A DNA stretch of 64,000 nt from Juglans regia (Eukaryota > Streptophyta > Magnoliopsida > Fagales > Juglandaceae). This document shows positions 21,150 through 33,117 of this stretch, piece by piece (the first letter of the stretch is position 1; every line of letters starts with the position of its first letter). The notes below the pieces were generated by a model. That model saw only the letters and a list, made by a program, of their open reading frames with translations, was not told the origin of the DNA and ran no database searches. The translations under genes were made by a program, and so were the position numbers. The stretch is taken from assembly GCF_001411555.2 (NCBI RefSeq), contig NW_023361359.1, positions 186,001-250,000 on the forward strand, given 5' to 3'.

Positions 21150-23256
21150 GTAAGTATTACGTTCATACTCTTCTAGAGTTTTCTAAAATATAAGAAAAAG
21201 AAAACGTAATGCTTTTCCTTTACGACGCCTTACGAAACAACACAAAAGATGTTTTAAGAAAGCATGTTAAGTGTTCAAAGGTATACGTATGTACGGCCCT
21301 TCCTTGGCGGCCCCTTTTTACGCAACCAAAAGTATTAATTGTACGCATGTGAATGGATGACTATGCGTTGTATCTATTGTATGTATTTTCTAAGAAAAGA
21401 AATGTCGAAGCTTATGCCTGATGCTTTAACTGATGCTTTAAACGACGCGAAGAAAGTATATTGTTTTAAAAGGTCCCTATGAACTAATGTTTTAAGGATA
21501 CCATGTACTAATGCTTTAAATGACGCCATGAAAGATGATGTTTAAGCCCATGCTTTTAAACGACGTTTTTCCATGAACTGAAAAGATAGAGCTGAAATGA
21601 ACTGAAAAATGACTGAACCGAAAGAAATGATTGAACATTTAATGTATGAAAATACATAACGGCCACATGAATGAATGCAAAGGGTACCAAAGGAATGGGC
21701 AGATTGCAATGCCGGGTAAGTAGTACTAGTAGTGCACCCAGTGCTGCCCCTGATTGAAAAAGGATTCCCAACCTGTAGCCACAGGCAGAGCCGGATCCAA
21801 AGGAAGACCGCTAACCCCAACACACGGAATGTAACAATGTGTACCGGCCAATGAAAGTGATAAGAAGAATGTATGAATGTATGAATGCATGAATGCATGA
21901 ATGCATCGAACTCTTTAAGAAATGAAGGCACTGAAGGGATAAATGTTTTACGAAAAGAAAGCCCATTTTTAAAGAAAAACCTCGTCCAGTGATGTTTTCA
22001 AATGAACGCACCTATGCATGTATGCATGTACGTATAGTATGTATGGAATGATGAATGCATGAATGAAAACCTATGTTATTATATTTTAACTGTATGAAGT
22101 AATACTTACGAGTCATCTACTCATTTTAGTTTTATGTATGCCCCTTCCCCACAAGAACCGAATGAGCAGCACGCGTCAGGACCGACACGACCCATGGGGA
22201 AGAGCACGGAAGTCTAGGCATGAGAGTTTAAATGTATGAGAAGCCTTTTTATTGTAAGATTAATGTTTTCCACTATAAAGCTCTTTTATTTCTCAAAACA
22301 CACTTTATTTTATAACGTAGAGTCTTGCACCCTGGGTATGGAAGTAAAAAGTTTTAAATCGAACGATAGTTCCCGTCATCCATTTTAAAATCATTTTATA
22401 AAAGTCCCACCAAAAGGATGAGCATTACATTTATGCTCAAAATGATAATTGAAGAATAAATTAAGCATTTATCAATAATTTTTAGAAATTTATCATGGTG
22501 TAAGTTAGAGGCCAACATACCAACTTCCGGGAAAATTTGAAAATAACGTCGTAGCTGCATAAATCATGTGTATACTAAGTTAGGGTTAATACTTATATAA
22601 ATAGGTACAAAATCAAAGTCTTCAAAAATTGGGTATTTACAAAAATACCCCTAGACTTTTAAGAATTGTCATTTAGACCCTAAATTTTCACTAATTACAA
22701 ATGAACTCTAAATTTAACCAAACTTTATAAACTTCATATTTTTGACATTCTAAAACCAGATATGCCATTGGATTTTCAAAATTCAAAGTGAAACTTGTCC
22801 AAACAGTCCCAACCCATGGCATGCATCCTGATTGATGTCTAAGTGTGTTTTCAACTATTGATCCCTATGAATGCATGCATATGAGATTTTATTTAATCAG
22901 AAATGATCACTAACTTCTTTAATGACATGAAGAAGTCTAATCCTTAAATAATCAATTTCATTCCAACACTTAATTATAGCTTAGAAATCCTTAATCACCA
23001 ATATGCTTAAAACTGATACATTTTTTTTTTTAAAGAAGAGCAGGAAGTCACATGTCCAATAGTGACCCCTCCCAAATTTATTAATAATACCCTCACTTAT
23101 GGTGGAGGAATACCGTGGTGATAAGAAATGACCATGGAAATAGGCCCACAACCAAGAAAAAAATCTAGAACAAAAATATTAGATCACTATTTAAACAATA
23201 CCCACGAAAAACCAGAACAAAAACAAGGTTTACAGATAACCCCAAAAATTCACAAA

Positions 23257-26200
23257 CTAACATCTTAAAGATGGAAAACCCAAAGAATCCAAACGAATCA
23301 GGCCTCTAAGAACCCGAGGCAAATTATAACTACTAAAAAAATCCCAATCAGAACCTGAAGCCCCTACCTTAGATAACCAATCCGCCACCCTATTACCTTC
23401 ACGAAAGATATGCTGAAAACGACATTGAACCGTGCAAGCTAAATCAACAATTTCTTCCCAAAAATCCTCAAGGTACCACACACCACATCTCCCTCTGAGC
23501 TACCAAGAGATAATTACCATAGAATCCATTTCAACTATCACATTTGAGATATTCAACGATTTGCATATTATCAACCCATGAAGGAGAGCCATAAGTTCCG
23601 CTTTATTATTAGAACCAAAGCCAATAGGAGAAGCATAAGTCTGGACCATCCCACCGGAAGCATCTCGAATAACCCCGCCAATGCCACAAGAACCAGGATT
23701 AACCATACTACTACCATCCATATTCAATTTAAACCACCCCAACGGCGGTTTATCCCACCTCACCATTTTACAACATGGTGCTTTCGAAACCACCGGAATT
23801 ATCCGCAAGGCCTCAAGGATCACGCCATCTCGACGAGACAGACTCTTATTTTGCTTAGCCACATGTGAAAGAGACCCTAACCACATACAAATAGAATGAA
23901 CAACAGAATTATGTGATTCCAATATACCTTCCATCCTAGCAAGACATCTCCTCCTCCATAGACGCCAAGTAACAATAATGGGAATGATGCCAACAATAAA
24001 GCCCACCTGTGAAGAAGAGCTAGCACGCCTAAACCAAATCTCAACATTCTGTTTCCAATTTCTACCAAGAGGTATGCCAATAAGATTTCCAAAAAAAGAC
24101 CACACTCTTTGTGAAAATTCACCCTAAAAAAGCACATGATTAATATCTTCAATATGACCACGATTACAACAATCACATTTGGATACAAGAGGAATACCAA
24201 TACGGCGTAATCTATCATCCACACTCAAGGCCATAAACCATGACCTCCAAAAATGGATAGACATTTTTAATGGAAGATTCTTATGCCAAATCCATGCATG
24301 CCAGTCCATAGAATTACCTCTAATACGAATACAATTCCATGCAGATTTTGTAGAGAAAATACCTATATCCATAGGAGTCCAAATTAGAACATCCTTCCCA
24401 TTCTTCGGCCCAGCTAAAGCAATTACTATCTCATCCACCTTATCTTGCCCTACTAACTCCTCCAATAACTCCACATCCCAACTATTCGTCAACCTACAAT
24501 CTTTAACTTTCAAAAGAGGAGAACCCATAACCGTCAACTCATTAATCAATGGACCATTATCCCTCCATTTTTCATACCAGAAAAAAAGATCACTCTCTAT
24601 AATCTTCCATTTAGAATTATTTTAACAACAACGGAATACAATTAACAACCATTCTCCAAAATCGAGATTCTTTATTATTTTCTATAAGAGACCACGGCTG
24701 CGTTCCAACATATTTGGCTTTGAAAAAATTAGCCCATAAAGAATTACCTTGAATAAGGTTCCAAGCAAAGCGCATATGCAAGGCTTTCTGAATGTCCTCA
24801 AGGCTCCGCAAACCAAGACCTCCTTCTTCCACAGGCTTACAAATCTTATTCCAAGCCAACCATTTCTTTTTGTCCCGCCCATCCGCTTCTCCCCAAAAAA
24901 CAAGAACTCATCAATCTATGAATCTTGGCAATAGTAACTTGAGGTACCTGTAAAACAACAAGTAGATGTATACTCATACTAGAAATAACATGTCTCAAAA
25001 GAACAAGTTTTCCTCCCAAAGAAAGAAGCCTCATCTTCCATCCACTGATCTTTTACCTCACTTTATTCACCATGTCTTCTAAATGAGCCTATTTCAACCG
25101 CCCTCGAATTATTGGCACACCTAGATATTTGAAAGGGAAAGACCCTTCTATAAAGCCCATCTGACGTAAAATCCATTGTTTACGCCGATTTGGAATTTTA
25201 TTACAACAATACAATGCAGATTTCTAAACATTAATAGTTTGTCCTGACCACCTCTTATATTGAATCAAAATTTGTTGAAGAACTCGCACCGATCTTTGAC
25301 TTCCATTAGAAAAAACCATGACATCATCAGCATACATCAAGTGAGAGATAATAGGCATACCTCGGGCCTGAGAGAAAAGACCAAACAGATTCTCTTGCAC
25401 ACTCCTATGGATCAAATGAGAAAGGACCTCTTGTTGAATGATAAACAAATAAGGAGATAGAGGATTACCTTGACGGAGACCTCGACCACCCGGAAAGAAA
25501 CCCTTCACAGTGCCATTCATCATGACTAAATACCAAGGGCTAGAGATACATGAATAAATCAAATCACAAAATTGAGACGAGAAGCCAAACCTTCGCAAGA
25601 CCGTTATCAAGAACCCCCAATCCACCCGATCATAAGCTTTCGCCATATCCACTTTTAACAGAATATCACCCCCATGTATTCTTTTATTAATAGATTGCAC
25701 CAACTCCTAAGTGAGGCTAATGTTCTCAAAAATACTCCTTTCAGGAATAAAGGCTCCTTGCTCCAAAGAAATCAAACGAGGTTAAATACCAGTTAATCGA
25801 GAGACAATAATCTTGGAGCAAATTTTATAAAACACAGAACAAAGACTGATAGGACGAAACTTATCAAAACTTGTGGGTGACTCCATCTTTGGTATTAGAA
25901 CCAAATATGAGGCCGTGAAAAATTTAGGAAGATCCTTGGTCATAAAGAATTCCACTACTGCCTTCCAAGCATCAACCTTAACCACCTCCCAACTATGTTT
26001 ATAAAAACCCGATCCAAACCCATCAGGACCCGAAGAGCTTTGATTTGGAATGGATGATAAGGCCTCAAACACTTCCTCTAAAGTAGGCGGCCTAAGCAAA
26101 GAAACATTTTCCTCCTATAGTATGACCAGATCAATGAGTCCTTCCAGGCTAGGTTGCTCTATGGGTGGCTCTCCTCGAAGAGAATTATGAAAAAACTCCA

Positions 26201-27376
26201 CCGCCCCTTGGTGTATGCTCTCCAAACTCTCATAAGCTACCCCATTCGATCTCATTTCCAGCACTCTCTTCCTTCTCTTATTGGCAAGACAAGCATGGAA
26301 AAATTTTGAGTTACAATCACCCTCCAACTTCCATTTAAGCTTAGCCATTTGTGCCAATCTCATCTCTTCCCGACGCCAACAACCAGCTAGGTTTGAGACT
26401 GCCTCATGCAGTTCTCTCTCCAAATTTATCTCACAACTTGATTGAAGCTGTAGCTCAATCACCTCAACTTGTTTTCAAGGGCATCAATACGCCCTATAGT
26501 GTGGCCAAATACTCTTTTATTCCATTCCCGAAGCATCACCTTTGTATGTTTTAATTTCTTACTTAAACACAGGATCAGAGAATCTACCAACTATAAACTC
26601 CAAGCATCTTGAACACAATCCAGGAAACCAGGATGATCCACCCACATTTGTTGAAAACGAAATGGAGACGGCCCATAGGAAAAAGGATCTTTCTTGAACT
26701 CAATGACCATGGGGGCATGGTCTGAAGTAGACCTAGACAAATAAGAGCAAATCGTGTTAGGGAACAAATTACTGAATGAACTATCCATTAGAGCGCGATC
26801 AAGCCGAGCCCACGAATGGGCCATACCCGACTGCCCATTACACTAAGAGAAACTGCTCCCTTTCGTAGCCATTTCCATAAGACCCCCTTGATGAATCCAA
26901 TCATTAAAATCATCCATAGCAACATTAGGCCGAGGTCTTCCTCTTCTCCTTTCCGAATCATTCCGGATAATATTAAAATCCCCCACAACAACACAAGGAT
27001 CTAAACCCACATGATTAATGCTGAGCTCTTCCCATAGAAAGCGCCTCTTCACCCAGGACCATTTGGCATAAATCACATGAATCAAAAACTTCTCCGCACC
27101 ATTCTCTACAACAACTGAAATAAATTGTATACCCATCTTGGCAACTTGCACCTTATAAGTAGTACTCCACAAAATCCATATTTTCCCCCCTTCCACCTCA
27201 TTAGAAATAACCTTATCAAAATTTAGACATCTTGCCAATTTACGAGCACCCTCTAAATTTTGAAAAGGTTCTAATAGAGCAACAATTTTCGGTTAATATC
27301 TTCCCACCAACGTCTTTAGTCTATTTCTAGAGGTCCCAACCCCTCTAATATTCCATACCAAGATGGAATCAATCAT
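23257..27376 (-). pseudogene. LINE-2 ORF2: endonuclease, reverse transcriptase, zinc-binding and RNase H domains
   Basis: Domains in order: APE endonuclease (ILVWNIRGVGTSRNRLK; VVVGDFNIIRND; WARLDRALMD; TSDHAPMVI) at 27376-26600; connector EMRLAQMAKLKWKLEGD; RT with SSGPDGFGSGFYKHSW, FDKFRPISLCSVFYKICSKII, ILLKVDMAKAYDRVDW, RQGNPLSPYLFI and catalytic YADD near 25324-25335; thumb GGKLVLLRHVISSMSIHLL and CKPVEEGGLGLRSLE; zf-RVT FSTKSAWNCIRI to CDCCNRGHIEDINHVLF; RNase H GWFKLNMDGSSMVNPGSCGIGGVIRD, GSNNKAELMALLHGL, VEMDSMVIISW and FREGNRVADWLSK, ending at 23257. The encoded enzyme would nick target DNA and copy the RNA at the nick. Frameshifts fall near 26500-26590, between 25034 and 24859, and between 24859 and 24549. 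Several stops occupy Trp positions (SFS-stop-CNG at 26843). Confidence 0.92.
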
Positions 27377-28869
27377 TGAGCAAAATTAGAATTTCGGGCA
27401 AAAACCCAAGAAGAACTACGCATTTTAATAAACTTCTTTTTGTTGTACCTCTTTTTACCTTCCTTCACCTCAAATTCAGTAAAATACTCATTAGCTTGTG
27501 AAAAAACCTCTGGATGTTGTTCTGGTTCAGGTTCCGAGGAACAATTCTCTTCCATCAGGATTTCTACATCAATTTCCTCATCAGATTCCTCTTCCACCAC
27601 TGGTTGCTTCTGCTCTATTCTTGGACCATTAACGACAATCCGTTCCGCAGGCAAGACCTGAATCACATCCATAGAAAGCTCCACATGACGCGCATCCGTA
27701 ACGTTCCCAGCACAATCTGGGTCATCAACATTTAACACTAATTCTGTATCAGCCTCTGTTTCCTCAAGAGGCATCACTTACACCACATTATTTATCACAG
27801 GAGGAATTAATTCAATCATCTGTACCGGTTGATCATCCTTCTCAGATATCAACTACACCATTTGATCTACCACATGCACTGACATATCTTTCGTCTCAGA
27901 AACCAACTGCACATGATCTGCAGCTGCTACGTCCATCACCTTGTCCACCCCAGCATCCTCTGTTTCACTTTCCATCCTCATAAAATTTTCAACAACAGCA
28001 GTATTTTCCACATTAACCAGCTGGGGTATTTCCACATTATCATCATTTTGCTCTACCCCCTGATCATTTATCAGAATCTTTGTCTCCGAGTGGCCTTTTC
28101 TACTCAATTTTCTTCCCCCATTCTTGCCAGCTCTTCCAGGATTACAAGTCCGAGCATTATGACCCTGCATATTACAAGAAGAACAGTATGCCAGTAGCAT
28201 TTCATAGACGATTTCTTGCTTTCGACTAGAAGGCAACCCCGGCGCTCCAATCCAGAAGTGAGACAGCAGAGGTTTTGCAGCATCAACTTCCACACATAAT
28301 CTTGCTCCATCCGTTCTTGTTGCGCACCGAGTAGGATTATCACGGCAAATGAAAGTTCTAATGGGTGCCATAAGAATATTCAAGAAAGCTTCTTGATAAA
28401 AGTTTGGAGGGAGACCCGTCAAAGAAACCCATATTGGGACCCTAGAAGGTTCAGCATCCTCATTGAAATCCGGTGACCATCTGAATGCACGGTAAAAGAT
28501 CCCATTAATCTCACAAACCTCCCACGATAATGCCTTGGTGAAGTTGGCTTCATTAGCCATGCGTACGAAAACATTATGAGGTCTCCTCATGGAAGAAACT
28601 ACTGGAATGGCCGTAAGGCCCCAATGACTGTGAATGAAAGCCCTCGTAGCATCCAACGATGATCTGTTCTTCAGAAACTTGAGCACAACAGAATAGCAGA
28701 ATGGCTCCGCTGATTGTGCAATCTCTTCTTTGGTAAACTGGAAATAAACCTTTCCTTCCACCATCTTTGGAGGTCTGGGTGCAAGGATCATCTTAGGTAT
28801 GGGTTGAGGGACGACAGCCACCAAATCGGCAAAGGAAGGCCGACCGGTGCCACCATCAATAGCTGCCAT
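27373..28869 (-). pseudogene. LINE-2 ORF1, gag-like protein with DUF4283 and zinc knuckle
   Basis: A 498-codon frame starts MAAIDGGTGRPSFADL at 28869. It is open for 338 codons to a stop at 27853, meets another stop just before 27777, and then continues in the same frame to 27373. Residues about 40-200 form the DUF4283-type fold (FTKEEIAQSAEPF, VVLKFLKNRSSLDATRAF, VPIWVSLTGLPPNFY). A CCHC knuckle follows with C229, C232, H237 and C242 (CSSCNMQGHNARTC), then a basic stretch (GRKLSRKGH) and a long acidic tail. The role is binding the element RNA. The TGA stop shares bases with the ORF2 ATG (27373-27376). Two stop codons are the only visible defects. Confidence 0.88.
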
Positions 28870-30305
28870 GTAGCCTCACGTGAAAGCCAGAACCCGTGCG
28901 GTAGCAGGAAACCCTATTCCTTGGAGTGAAAAGGGTAAAAACGAAAAAGCTTAAAACCGATACATGCTTGATAATCAAAACTAGATAGATTCAAACCTAT
29001 CATGTCATGCTTCTTAATGAGATGTAGGATGGTTTAGATAGGGTATTAACATAGTCTAATTATGGTTTAATGAAGTATTAATTCAAGAAAATTTGAATTA
29101 AAAGGTTTAAGAAAAGATTAAACTCAATTAAGTTTCAAAGCATGACTTAAAGTGTACTAACCTCAAGTATGTTGGTTAATGGCCTTAGCCAATTTTCAAA
29201 ACTTAATTTGGGTACTTTGGGTATGATTTTGGCTTAAGAAAACCAATAGTATGGTGTATTGGGTCTTTAGTCTTAAATGGCAAAATGAGCCCAAACATGG
29301 TTTTGGGTCATATGGGCTTAAAAGGCCAAGTGTATGGGTTCAAGGCTTAAGGGCTTCTTGGGCTTTGAATGAAGGGGCCTCATTTTTCAGATTTGTTGGG
29401 TTAAAAAGGAACCTCAAGATCCACTAAATTGGGCTTGATTGACTCGGCCTAATTGGGCCATGGGTCCATTCTATACCAAGCTTGGCCTAAAGGCCCAATA
29501 CCTTCCTTATACTTGGGCCAAAACTAGTCTTGATTCCCTAAGCGCTTGGTTCAAAGTTTTCTTGGGCTAGGCCCATAAATGCACTAGGATCCTAAAAATC
29601 CTCACCAGAATTACTAATGGGCTTACTTCTCTAATCCTTAGCTCATAAACACTAAGTACCAACATTAATGATAATCTCACTATTAACCTTAATGTAAGTA
29701 ATTAATCCATAATTAAGAGCCTAATCTAGAGTACATAAGGATTAATCAAGGGTTAATTAGGTGAGGTGTTATAAAAGGCCAACTTTAGGGTTTGGGAAAA
29801 TAGTTTAGGGTTTTTATTTTCAACCGAGTTTTTGGAGTTTCAATTGGATTGTAACCATTTAGTATTTCAATTGGATTGTAACCATTTAGGGTTGAAACCC
29901 TCTTTTGTCTGGCACAAATTGGTTGATCAGATGAAGAAAGAATATGGTTTCGCTTTGGTGGCATGATCTTGCACCTTGATTCCTTCCTAAATTATCTTAT
30001 TGTTCCTCTTTGTGCCAAGTGTCCAATACTATTCACCAAGTGTCCAATTAAAAGTGAGTTTATTATGCCATAAAATCCTAAATAATCAAAGGAGTCTAAT
30101 GGCGCAGATCATAACCCAATCTGAATCTTCTAATTACATCAAATAAATAAAATCACACTTCTAGCACCATAGTGAGTGATAACTCAGGCTATGCTAACAG
30201 ACTAAAGCCTACGCGATTGGTTGAATCTTGAAAGCTTACGGTGTTTTCATGAGGTTCCTAAAGCCTATAGAAATTTCACCAATAAATTTTTAGCAGGTTG
30301 TTACA

Positions 30306-32575
30306 CAAAGGATTTCAAGTGTGGTGAACCACACACATTTGTTTTTTACTTGTTTTTTATGAAAAATATTTTAGGGTTTTCAACAAACCCTTGAAGACGA
30401 ATAGTAAGAGATTTTTATCCTCCATGTTTTCGATCACCACATGTGTTCTTACCCTACTTTGAGTTTTGTATAATAGCACGAGTGAAAAGAAGGGGTTTTT
30501 TTACCTAAAAACCCTAAAAGCTGAATGGTTTAAGATCAAGTAATGCCCTAGAAACCCTCACACACTCAAGAACATGAAATAGGGTTTTTAGACACTCTTT
30601 ATAATGTAATACATTTCGGATTATAGCTTTCTAGTATTTCATTTCGTGGATTTTTGTAAGTATACACTCAACTTGTTTTTGGTTAATACTTGTATATATT
30701 TGGGTAAATCATTTCATTGTTATGGTTGTTTTGATTGCTATTTTTTGTTTGTTTGCTTGAATATGCTTATGTGATCTTGAAATATGAATATGATATGAAT
30801 GGTATGATTCGGTTTAAGATGAAAATGGCAATAATGTCCTTTGCATGTTTCGGTTCTAAGGAAAACAATATTGTTAATTTGTTATACTTGATGATTCGGC
30901 TATTCCATGTCTTAGGAGTTTCGGATCTTAACCAAATGTCATGATTTTATGTTTCGTTTCATTATGCTTTGATTTCTAAGCAATATGTTTGAAGTTTGAA
31001 GCATGTTTAAGTGATGATTCTTCATGTTTTTGCACTTACATGTTTCGGCCAAGGCACTTTTTTATAGTTCCAAGTATGTGTTTTGATAATTCATGGCATC
31101 TATGTTATCATGCGATGAATTAAACATGTTATGCTTGGTTTTTCATGCACAACATTTCATATGTCATATGTCAAGTATAAGAACGTATGTCTTAAGTCTC
31201 ATGTCACATGCATTTGGGGAGAAGTGTTTTCAAAAGTGTTTTCCAATGAAAGAGTTTAAAAGTTTTATCACGACCCCAAGTGTTAGGGCGGGGGAATGTC
31301 CTAGTGGAATTCTTTTGTCCACTCTGGAGTACTTAAGAATGGAGTGGTAACCCCTGGATCGACAAATAACCATCGACGAGCCTTTTATGGATTCTTTTTA
31401 AAGAATGCCGGAGCGAGAAAGCGCCTAACGCTAGTGGGTGCATAAGACATGTAACCCGACGAAGTACTGTCAAGTTAATATGAAATCTCTATTTATAACA
31501 TATTCATCATGGTGCACAGACCGTTAATGGTGCAGTAACTAGCAGGAACACGCGATGCAAAGAGGAATTGTGTTATGTCTACCCTCTGAACAAGAATAAG
31601 AGCTTATATGTTATGGATCACTTGATGAAAATCTTGTGATATGCTCTGATAAGGCAAGTTCTGATTAAGATCGACGTAAAAAGGAATGTTAAATATGTTT
31701 TTTGAAAATGTCAATGTCTCTATTACAGATCCTTTGAAAATGGTTAAATGCATAAGTCAAGTTCCGATCAAGTCATATGTCAAGTACATGTCCATGCACG
31801 CATTTTCTGATATACCTTTTGTATGCTCGTATTAACTATTGTATGTTGCTTGTTTACTTGCTGAGATTTCTCAAAATCTCATTGTGATAGTTTACACTGT
31901 CATTCCCCAAACGGAATGATAGAAGTTGTTATAGGAATAGAAGACGACATACATGGCCAAATGGAATAGAACAACACCTCCTCCTCATAGGATCGTGCCT
32001 AAGATGGATATGAGTCGACCTGAGCCCTCCATCCTGGAGTGACTTGAGGCCATCGATCAGGAGATTACTAGAATACTCCAGTTTATAGAGGAATTCAAAC
32101 GGCGCAACAATTGGGATAAGGATTGAAACTTAGAGAAGTGTGTGAAGCCCGAGCCCTCTTGAAAGAATGAAAAAAAAAGGCGGGGACCTAAGATATTTTG
32201 TAGAAAGAAGAAAAAAAATTATGGCTTAAGTCTCAACTTTTGAGGAACAATGTTTTGAGAAGGTCCCGTGTTTTAAGAGTTTAAAAATATACTCTATGCT
32301 TTTGGGATACTATATCTTTTATGATGCATGCATATGGAAATTGATAATGTTGGGGTATTTTGTTAGTAACGGTATCATGTGCTTTGCAATTGCTTATCGC
32401 ATTGCTAAGATTATCTGACTTTTACTATTATTCCGCTATTATTTTATTGCATACTACTAGTGTACTTAGGTGCATAGCATATTATCTGTCATGTATGAGG
32501 GGTGTGTAGCCATGTGTTACATGTCCTGATGTTTCAGTCACCGTCCAATCCCAAGCAGGGGCTGGAGGCACCACA
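30306..32575 (+). mobile_element. 3' part of the LTR of Ty3/gypsy element F (interrupted on its left by element A)
   Basis: The LTR portion ends GGCACCACA at 32575, followed after five bases by a primer-binding site. It contains the family block ATCACGACCCC...GTCCACTCTGGAGT...GGTAACCCC at 31269-31360, and the conserved GAGATTTCTCAAAATCTCAT and CCGTCCAATCCCAAGC segments. The 5' part of this LTR should lie beyond the left edge, on the far side of element A. Small frames here have no recognisable product. Confidence 0.75.
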
Positions 32576-32580
32576 GAGCA

Positions 32581-32592
32581 TGGTATCAGAGC
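32581..32592 (+). other. Primer-binding site of element F (initiator tRNA-Met type)
   Basis: TGGTATCAGAGC, the standard plant LTR-retrotransposon primer-binding sequence, lies five bases after the LTR end. It fixes the plus orientation of F, opposite to element A. Confidence 0.88.
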
Positions 32593-33117
32593 AATTACGT
32601 CTCTGGGTAAACCCACACATTGTCATAAAAATGCATGGTACCTCTAACTAGGTTTGAAATCTGTAGTTATAGGCTTGGATCTTATAGCTATAGGCTTGAA
32701 TTTAGAGGAAGAAAAAATAGAAGAGGATACGCTTGTAAGATTGCAAGTTCAAGTGAAGAAAAGTTATCCTTTCTCTAAGAAGGACATTGACCCACGATGG
32801 TTTTGTGCATTTTCAGGAGAAGGAAATTATGGTTCGAAACTGACGCGAGAATACTTCTCCGAGATGTAAGGATCAGGAGACTGGAAATCCTCTACTGGAA
32901 GGGGGATAAGCTATAGCTGAAGCCATTCACCAAATGACTAAGGTGGTATGTAATTAGATGGAACAAGGGCAGAACTCTAGACAAGGACCGCCTAGAGGAG
33001 AACAAGGATGTTCTTACGAGAAATTCATGGTGTATAAATATCCAAATTTTATGGGAACAGAAGGACCTCTAAGGGCTAACAAATGGCTTATGGATTTATA
33101 AACCCGTTTTGAACAAT
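32593..33117 (+). pseudogene. Leader and gag remnant of element F
   Basis: After the primer-binding site comes leader sequence, then a plus-strand reading at 33024-33103 with YPNFMGTEGPLRANKWLMDL. This is nearly identical to the block in the gag of element A (YPNFMGTEGPMKANKWLLDL), so F and A belong to one family. The reading stops at 33101-33103 and then gives way to a reverse LTR fragment. The open frame at 32654-32869 lies in the leader and shows no known domain. Confidence 0.75.

Larger units (their letters stand above)
17673..22429 (+). mobile_element. LTR B2, related to solo LTR B, inserted in the LTR of element A
   Basis: It starts TGTAACACCGCGC and ends GAGCATTACA, flanked by TTTAA (17668-17672) and TTTAT (22430-22434), a duplication with one mismatch. 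The 3' third (21450-21850) matches LTR B in reverse complement. A second TGTAACAGTCCGCC at 17727 makes the exact left end uncertain. The region 18240-18960 is C-rich with long Pro/Ser/His frames in several phases and no recognisable domain, which I read as composition of the transcribed LTR leader, not coding. It also holds a 45-bp tandem repeat and LINE-4. Confidence 0.65.
23022..28948 (-). mobile_element. LINE-2: full-length L1-type LINE, 5927 bp, with 17-bp TSD
   Basis: It is bounded by GCTTAAAACTGATACAT (23005-23021) and GCTTAAAACCGATACAT (28949-28965), a 17-bp duplication with one mismatch. On the minus strand: about 80 bases of 5' UTR, ORF1 (28869-27373), ORF2 (27376-23257) and a 3' UTR with CCACCATAAGTGAGGG (about 23089-23104), then a T-run (poly(A) on the other strand) at 23021-23031. 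It is inserted in the LTR of element A. All expected domains are present and in order, with several stops and about three frameshifts in ORF2. Confidence 0.95.
16496..30305 (-). mobile_element. 5' LTR of Ty3/gypsy element A (about 3.1 kb net, interrupted by B2 and LINE-2)
   Basis: On the minus strand it starts TGTAACAACCTGC (30305) and ends GGCGTCACA (16496), next to the primer-binding site. Subtracting B2 (17673-22434) and LINE-2 (23022-28965) leaves about 3.1 kb, close to the 2.8-kb solo LTR at 57982-60788. The LTR pieces 16496-17672, 22430-23021 and 28966-30305 line up with that solo LTR in order: ATCACGACCCC, TCCACTCTGGAGT and GGTAACCC blocks near 17400-17540, and GTTAGGGGTATTTT near 22650. 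The 5-bp flank on the right is CAAAG. No gene lies in the LTR pieces themselves. Confidence 0.8.
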
